A stretch of DNA of 9,733 nt, taken from contig VGSD01000072.1 in assembly GCA_016875155.1 (NCBI GenBank), positions 1 to 9,733 on the forward strand. Direction: 5' to 3'. How positions within the stretch are numbered: the stretch's first letter is position 1; every line of letters starts with the position of its first letter. Shown here one piece after another: positions 6,042 through 9,733 of the stretch. The position numbers and the translations under genes were made by a program. This stretch comes from Deltaproteobacteria bacterium (GTDB lineage Bacteria; Desulfobacterota; BSN033; UBA1163). Under the pieces are notes generated by a model. That model was not told the DNA's origin, did no database searches, and was given only the letters and a program-made list of their open reading frames with translations.

Positions 6042-8187
6042 CTTGTTGAATCTGCAGATGATGATAAAGTCCCTTCTTGTCCATCAACTCATCGTGCGTA
6101 CCAGACTCAACAATCTCCCCTTTCTCCAGAACGATGATCCTTTCAGCGATCCTCAGGGTTGAGAGCCGATGGGCAATGAGAATCACCGTCCTCCCCCGGC
6201 AGATCTGTCGTAAATTTCTCTGGATGATCGCTTCGGATTCGGAATCAAGAGAAGAAGTGGCCTCATCAAAGATCAAAATTCTTGGATTAGTTAAAAGCGC
6301 CCGAGCAATGGCGATTCTCTGCCTCTGCCCTCCGGAGAGTGCAGTTCCTCTTTCGCCGACGATCGTGTCGTACCCCTCTGGGAGTTCGAGGACAAACTCA
6401 TGGGCTCCGGCAAGATTCGCCGCCTTCATGACCTCTTCCATGGACGCCTGCGGATAATGAAAGGCGATGTTATCTCTTACGCTTCCATTAAAGAGAAAAC
6501 TTTCCTGAAGCACAACTCCGATCTGCCTTCGCAGCCATGCAGGATCAGCAAGGCTGAGGTCAATCCCATCGATCAGGATTCTTCCGGATTCAGGGAGATA
6601 AAGCCTTTGGATCAACTTGGCAAGGGTGCTCTTGCCAGACCCACTTCGGCCTACAATGCCAAGGATCATACCTGGCTTGATATCCAAATCGATATTCCTG
6701 ATGATCTCGGGTCCATCAAGACGATACCGAAACCTCACTCCTTCCAATCGAATGTGACCTTGAATGGCTGGAAATCTTGTCTTTGTGACATTAAGAGAAG
6801 GCTCTGGGGTAGCGTGGAAGATGTCTCCCAGCCTTCGGATGGAAAGCCCTGTCTGTTGAAAATCCTGCCAGAGTTGAACCAATCTGAGCACTGGGCCGCT
6901 CACCCTTCCTGAAAGCATTTGAAAGGCAATTAACTGGCCGACAGTTAAATCCCCTCTCATTACCAGGTGAGCTCCCAGCCAGAGAATGGCAAGGGTGGAT
7001 CCCCGTTCGATTAATTGACCTAACGAGCCTGCCACTCCAGAGAGCTTTGAAGTTCTAAAGGAGGCCTTCACATAATTGGCCAGGAGGCTTTCCCATCTCT
7101 TCTGCACTTCCGGCTCAACAGCCATTGCCTTGACGGTCTGAGCCCCTGTCACCATTTCTACGAGAAAAGCCTGCGATTCTGCGCCTCGATTGAATCGCTC
7201 ATCGAGCCGGTGCCGAAGCATTGGAGTGATGATCAGGGAAAGCAGGGCAAAAACAGGGATGGCTCCAAGAACCACAAAGGAAAGAGTCGTGCTGTAAATG
7301 AACATGACCACCAGATAGACTCCGATAAACATCACATCGAGAATGGTGGTCAAAGGAGCGCCAGTTAAGAAATGGCGGATATTCTCAAGTTCCCTCACCC
7401 TGGCAACGGTATCCCCTACCCTTCGAACTTCAAAATATTTAAGCGGTAGCGAGAAGAGGTGTTTAAAGAGTTTTGTCCCAAGGGAGATGTCAATCCGGTT
7501 GGAGGTGTGGGTAAAGAGATAAGTCCTGAGAATGTTTAAAAGCCCTTCGAACAGGATAACCGTGATCAGGCCGATGGCAAGGACATTGAGCGTGGTGATC
7601 CCTCGATGGACCAGCACCTTGTCAATGATCACCTGTGTGAAAACAGGAGTGACCAGACCGAAGATTTGAAGAATCAGCGATGCGGTGAGAACCTCAAAAA
7701 GGGGTTTTCGATATTTCCAAATCGAAGGGAGAAACCACGTGAGACCAAAAGGCCTTTCAGAGGGAGCAGTTGATTTCCGGTAGGTGAGAAGGATAATCCT
7801 CTCTTTCCATTGACCAATAAAATCATTTTTGGACAAAAGTTGCGGTTTTCCTTCGCCGGGATCGAAGATCAGAACTTTATCACTATCGGTTTTTGCAAGG
7901 ACGATATATTTGCCACCATCAAAAGAAGCAATGGCAGGCATGTGAAGATGTTTCAACCGGTCAAAAGAGACCTGAGCCTCTTTTGCCTTCAGCCCCAGTT
8001 CTCTTGCCCCCCTGAGGATATCTATCGTTCCCATACCCTCAGGGCCTAATGCAAGGGTATGTCTTAACTGCTCGGGGTCAACCGCAAGCCCGTGATATCC
8101 GGCCACCATCACCAGACACATCAGTCCGGTATCGATCCTTTTAGGCTCTCTAATTTCATCAGCCCTATTCTCTCCGTTCGTCTCCAT
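6001..8187 (-). CDS. Type I secretion ABC transporter (HlyB-type) with degenerate C39-like domain
   Basis: A 728-residue inner-membrane exporter that uses ATP to drive a substrate through the HlyD adaptor. Residues about 15-137 form a C39-like domain. The active-site Cys of the DCG motif is Thr20 (IDTGLMC), and the usual GHF histidine position is Lys93 (GGKYIVL); only Asp109 of FDP remains. It should therefore bind substrate as in HlyB, not cleave a leader. The six-helix transmembrane domain covers about 163-455. The nucleotide-binding domain has Walker A GRSGSGKS (513-520), Q-loop VLQES (559-563), signature LSGGQ (617-621), Walker B ILIFDE (637-642) and H-loop His673. Residues 716-728 (APSPSPSPPRGEG) come from an intruding repeat and are probably not functional. 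The ATG at 8187 has only a poor Shine-Dalgarno, but no other Met precedes the C39-like domain. Confidence 0.95.
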   Translation of the reverse strand: METNGENRADEIREPKRIDTGLMCLVMVAGYHGLAVDPEQLRHTLALGPEGMGTIDILRGARELGLKAKEAQVSFDRLKHLHMPAIASFDGGKYIVLAKTDSDKVLIFDPGEGKPQLLSKNDFIGQWKERIILLTYRKSTAPSERPFGLTWFLPSIWKYRKPLFEVLTASLILQIFGLVTPVFTQVIIDKVLVHRGITTLNVLAIGLITVILFEGLLNILRTYLFTHTSNRIDISLGTKLFKHLFSLPLKYFEVRRVGDTVARVRELENIRHFLTGAPLTTILDVMFIGVYLVVMFIYSTTLSFVVLGAIPVFALLSLIITPMLRHRLDERFNRGAESQAFLVEMVTGAQTVKAMAVEPEVQKRWESLLANYVKASFRTSKLSGVAGSLGQLIERGSTLAILWLGAHLVMRGDLTVGQLIAFQMLSGRVSGPVLRLVQLWQDFQQTGLSIRRLGDIFHATPEPSLNVTKTRFPAIQGHIRLEGVRFRYRLDGPEIIRNIDLDIKPGMILGIVGRSGSGKSTLAKLIQRLYLPESGRILIDGIDLSLADPAWLRRQIGVVLQESFLFNGSVRDNIAFHYPQASMEEVMKAANLAGAHEFVLELPEGYDTIVGERGTALSGGQRQRIAIARALLTNPRILIFDEATSSLDSESEAIIQRNLRQICRGRTVILIAHRLSTLRIAERIIVLEKGEIVESGTHDELMDKKGLYHHLQIQQAPSPSPSPPRGEG

Positions 8188-8288
8188 AATCCAAACTGAC
8201 CAAAATGGGAAGTGGGAAGTTGGAAATGAGAAGTTTAAATCGAATTTACAAAGAAAATTAGGAAACAGGAAGTAAGAAGTATATAAAA

Positions 8289-8317
8289 TCCCATTTCCTA
8301 TTTCTTATTTCCCATTT
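8289..8317. repeat. Left inner repeat block, overlapping the end of the four-helix gene
   Basis: A pyrimidine-rich block of TTTCC/TTTCTT/TTTCCC units. It contains TTCTTATTTCCCATTT (8302-8317), an exact 16-bp copy of 8701-8716, and CATTTCCTATTT (8292-8303), copied at 8736-8747. The gene's last residues (NGK) and TAA stop lie within it. TTCCCATTT (8309-8317) is also an inverted partner of AAATGGGAA (8203-8211), so a transcript could fold here after the stop. Confidence 0.75.
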
Positions 8318-8679
8318 GTTTTTTTCTTTGCAGTGGTGACACTCTTGCCTAAAATATTCCTGATCTCTCCTGACTCCTTGATCAGTCGATCAATATTATC
8401 CCCGGTCACAATTTCAGCATCTCTTAATAACCTGAGCCATAAATGAGTCTCTATGGCTTCTTTAAACGCGGTACTCATTTTATATGTGAAGTCGCCCTTG
8501 CTAAAACCTCCTGTTGCCTCCTCATAATTGGCTGCAATGGAAGGTCCCGATTTTATCAGTTGTTTTCCAATTTCACGAGCAACCATCTCCTTCGGTAATT
8601 TTCTTACAAACTTCACAATCTCCAACGCAAAAGCATAAAACCTATCTCGAAGCTCTTCATTCCCCATTCTTCCCCCCAT
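8305..8679 (-). CDS. Four-helix-bundle protein, S23 / 23S rRNA intervening-sequence family
   Basis: A 124-residue, probably cytoplasmic protein. The segment QLIKSGPSIAANYEEATGG (40-58), then SKGDFTYKMSTAFKEAIETH (60-79) and LWLRLLRDAE (80-89), is the diagnostic core of the family first found inside intervening sequences of 23S rRNA and also free-standing in many genomes. The fold is a four-helix bundle related to the Avd protein of diversity-generating retroelements. The cellular role of free-standing copies is not established. No rRNA and no reverse transcriptase are nearby. The ATG at 8679 has AGGA 8 nt upstream. A second in-frame ATG at 8667 (MGNEELRDRF) is the alternative start; it has a purine tract that lies too close. 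The basic C-terminus (KKKTNGK) runs into a flanking repeat, which supplies the stop codon. Confidence 0.88.
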   Translation of the reverse strand: MGGRMGNEELRDRFYAFALEIVKFVRKLPKEMVAREIGKQLIKSGPSIAANYEEATGGFSKGDFTYKMSTAFKEAIETHLWLRLLRDAEIVTGDNIDRLIKESGEIRNILGKSVTTAKKKTNGK

Positions 8680-8696
8680 TGTCTTTTTCCTGCTTC

Positions 8697-8757
8697 CCTC
8701 TTCTTATTTCCCATTTATTATTACTTCCCATTTCTCATTTCCTATTTCCCATTTTTT
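8697..8757. repeat. Right repeat block, upstream of the four-helix gene
   Basis: About 60 bp of degenerate CCCATTT/TTTCTCATTTCC units. It holds the second copy of the 16-bp direct repeat (8701-8716), the 12-bp repeat CATTTCCTATTT (8736-8747) and the right terminal inverted repeat (8746-8755). Any promoter of the four-helix gene would have to lie in or beyond this block; none is clear. Confidence 0.7.
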
Positions 8758-8760
8758 AGT

Positions 8761-8787
8761 TATTGGGTTGCCAATACTGCGCCAATA
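8761..8787. repeat. Small hairpin with an extra half-site between cassette and transposase
   Basis: TATTGG (8761-8766) and CCAATA (8771-8776) form a perfect 6-bp stem with a GTTG loop. A second GCCAATA at 8781-8787 repeats GCCAATA of 8770-8776 one helical turn away. It has no U-tract in the direction of transcription, so it is not a typical terminator. It may be part of the transposase's terminal repeat or a protein-binding site. Confidence 0.35.
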
Positions 8788-8833
8788 TCGTCTCGACCTC
8801 TGTTCGCCTATTCTCAATCAACTATTGACTCTT

Positions 8834-8864
8834 GGGGTCAAAGCTAAATTATACATTTTACCCC
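8834..8864. repeat. REP-like imperfect palindrome overlapping the transposase stop codon
   Basis: GGGGTCAAA (8834-8842) and TTTTACCCC (8856-8864) pair at 8 of 9 positions around a 13-nt AT-rich loop (GCTAAATTATACA). The transposase TAA (8860-8858) lies in the right arm. Foldback structures at the edge of REP-associated transposase genes are their expected substrates, and I recall similar GGGGTCAAA/TTTGACCCC foldbacks near such genes, but this was not searched. Confidence 0.5.
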
Positions 8865-9733
8865 TGAGCTGTTATGCTCTCCTTTATCTTCTTCAGCTCT
8901 ATGTCCAATCTCTTATCCCCTTCTCTCCTTTTCTCAACATCCCTGACAGCATTGGTTACCGCCTGAAGGGTAATCCCAAACAATGTCCCAATGTCAGCAT
9001 TTCTCCTGCCACTTAAAACCTTCGATAAATACAATCCAATCTTTCTCTGTGGCTCTGTCCTCTTACTCCGTTTCAACAGATCGCCTTCCTCCAAACCGTA
9101 GTAGCCAGCAACCCCTTTGACAATTTCCTTTATCTCATGGGTCTTTTGAATTTTCTTGATCCCAGAAATCCCCGCTTTATCAGAAGTAACCCTTAAGAAC
9201 TTGAGAATCCCCTCTCGGAATCCTTCATCACCCAAGATGCTTCCTATCGCTCCCGGCAAAGGAGACTTCTCTTGGATTCCTGCCTCTACAAACTCCTTAT
9301 ACCTCCTCACCGCCACAGACCGCTGCCTCGAAAAGTATCCCAGAGTCTCATCGGTATCCACTAAGATCTCCCCTTTGCGACCATTAAGATATTCCTGATA
9401 ACTACTCCATCGATACTGCTCCGCTCTCTTGAGCACCCCTGCCCGCACAGGATTAAGATGAATATATCGACTGAGCGCCAAAAGGTATTTATCCTTATCG
9501 ATCACAAATGCCTTGTAGCGTCCCTGAAAAAGATGCCCAATCCGATGATATTTTCTGTTGATATACACCGTATAGCTCGTGTTGATGTTCTGCATGATCT
9601 GGTGAAGGCTGCCATGAGGAGTCTCCATCAGAAGATGATAATGATTGCTCATCAATACATAGGCGTGAAGGAGGTAACCATATCTCTCCTTGGTCCTCTC
9701 AAGGATTTTCTTTAACCTTTCCCTATCCTTGGC
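8858..9733 (-). CDS. REP-associated tyrosine transposase (IS200-like HUH family), 5' end outside window
   Basis: A Y1 HUH endonuclease that would nick and move short palindromic REP-type sequences as single strands. The frame is open from the right edge (visible start AKDRERLKKILERTKERYGY), so the apparent TTG/ATG starts near 9655 are internal. 291 codons are visible and only the short N-terminal strand is missing. The HUH pair is His31/His33 in LMSNHYHLLME. Typical family blocks follow: GHLFQGRYKAFVIDKDKYLLAL and RYIHLNPVRAG, holding the candidate catalytic tyrosines, then YRWSSYQEYL. The C-terminal region (about 202-269 of the visible part: VAGYYGLEEGDLLKRSK, IGTLFGITLQAVTNAV) resembles the DNA-binding domain IV of DnaA, as in one subset of these transposases. 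The frame is intact, so it may be active. Its stop lies inside a REP-like palindrome. Confidence 0.93.
   Translation of the reverse strand, partial: AKDRERLKKILERTKERYGYLLHAYVLMSNHYHLLMETPHGSLHQIMQNINTSYTVYINRKYHRIGHLFQGRYKAFVIDKDKYLLALSRYIHLNPVRAGVLKRAEQYRWSSYQEYLNGRKGEILVDTDETLGYFSRQRSVAVRRYKEFVEAGIQEKSPLPGAIGSILGDEGFREGILKFLRVTSDKAGISGIKKIQKTHEIKEIVKGVAGYYGLEEGDLLKRSKRTEPQRKIGLYLSKVLSGRRNADIGTLFGITLQAVTNAVRDVEKRREGDKRLDIELKKIKESITAQG

Larger units (their letters stand above)
8202..8755. mobile_element. Putative repeat-bounded cassette carrying a four-helix-bundle gene
   Basis: A 554-bp unit whose outer 10 bp are a perfect inverted repeat: AAAATGGGAA (8202-8211) and TTCCCATTTT (8746-8755). 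Similarity continues inward imperfectly; both ends carry further GGAA and ATGAGAA blocks. Inside is one gene and no other ORF of note. There is no recognisable transposase, and no target-site duplication was visible in the flanks. The repeats are low-complexity variants of GGGAAATAGGAAAT, so the unit could be a non-autonomous mobile element or a gene embedded in a simple repeat. Mobility is inference. Confidence 0.45.

Noticed and set aside
6400..6912. 170-codon plus-strand ORF
   Set aside because: It lies antisense within the conserved exporter gene and has no recognisable domain; it is a shadow frame. The same holds for the plus-strand ORF at 2644-3114.
6001..8187. Bacteriocin-type exporter with active C39 leader peptidase
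   Set aside because: The catalytic Cys and His positions hold Thr20 and Lys93; only the Asp remains, so HlyB-type is the better call.
8305..8679. Diversity-generating retroelement accessory protein (Avd) system
   Set aside because: The protein belongs to the same broad fold family, but no reverse transcriptase, template repeat or variable repeat is in the window.
8202..8757. CRISPR array
   Set aside because: The TTTCCC/CATTT repeats are short, degenerate and irregular with no unique spacers of constant length, and a gene lies between them.
8858..9655. Complete 265-codon transposase starting at TTG 9655
   Set aside because: The frame continues open to the right edge and encodes conserved family sequence just before the HUH motif, so the true start is outside the window.
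1..9733. tRNA, rRNA or riboswitch
   Set aside because: No cloverleaf, rRNA core sequence or recognisable aptamer was seen in the intergenic stretches, all of which are about 200 nt or shorter.

Overview
The window reads as chromosome of an anaerobic Gram-negative bacterium, most like the old Deltaproteobacteria (Desulfobacterota and relatives). This is inferred from gene content: a ferredoxin-dependent indolepyruvate oxidoreductase, an iron-sulfur FrhB-type subunit, a type I secretion pair, an ExeA/GspA-type ATPase with peptidoglycan-binding domains, a free-standing S23-type four-helix-bundle gene and a REP-associated transposase. All convincing genes lie on the minus strand, so transcription runs from the right edge to the left. 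No rRNA, tRNA or CRISPR was seen.

Layout in transcription order. (1) 9733-8858: a REP-associated tyrosine (HUH) transposase whose 5' end lies outside the window. An imperfect palindrome overlaps its stop codon. (2) 8755-8202: a compact repeat-bounded unit with one gene, a four-helix-bundle protein of the 23S rRNA intervening-sequence (S23) family. The outermost 10 bp form a perfect inverted repeat and a 16-bp exact direct repeat flanks the gene, so the unit looks like a small mobile cassette. (3) 8187-4669: a type I secretion ABC transporter with a catalytically degenerate C39-like domain, then its HlyD-family membrane fusion protein. The junction holds a GC-rich dispersed-type palindrome that encodes the transporter's last 13 residues and its stop, and abuts the hlyD start. 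(4) 4668-4470: a non-coding gap with a good sigma70-type promoter and a paired 11-bp direct repeat. (5) 4469-1: an apparent operon of an ExeA-like AAA ATPase (with TM, LysM-like and SPOR-like regions), an FrhB-like Fe-S protein (13-nt gap) and iorA (ATGA overlap). iorA is open through the left edge and lacks its C-terminus.

The transporter and fusion protein would form the inner-membrane part of a type I exporter. Its TolC-like outer-membrane protein and its substrate are not in the window. The ExeA-like protein could couple ATP hydrolysis to a cell-wall-spanning assembly, which fits beside a secretion locus, but a link is inference. The FrhB-like protein and IorA are tightly coupled and probably work together in ferredoxin-linked oxidation of aryl-pyruvates. 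Why they share an operon with an envelope ATPase is unclear.
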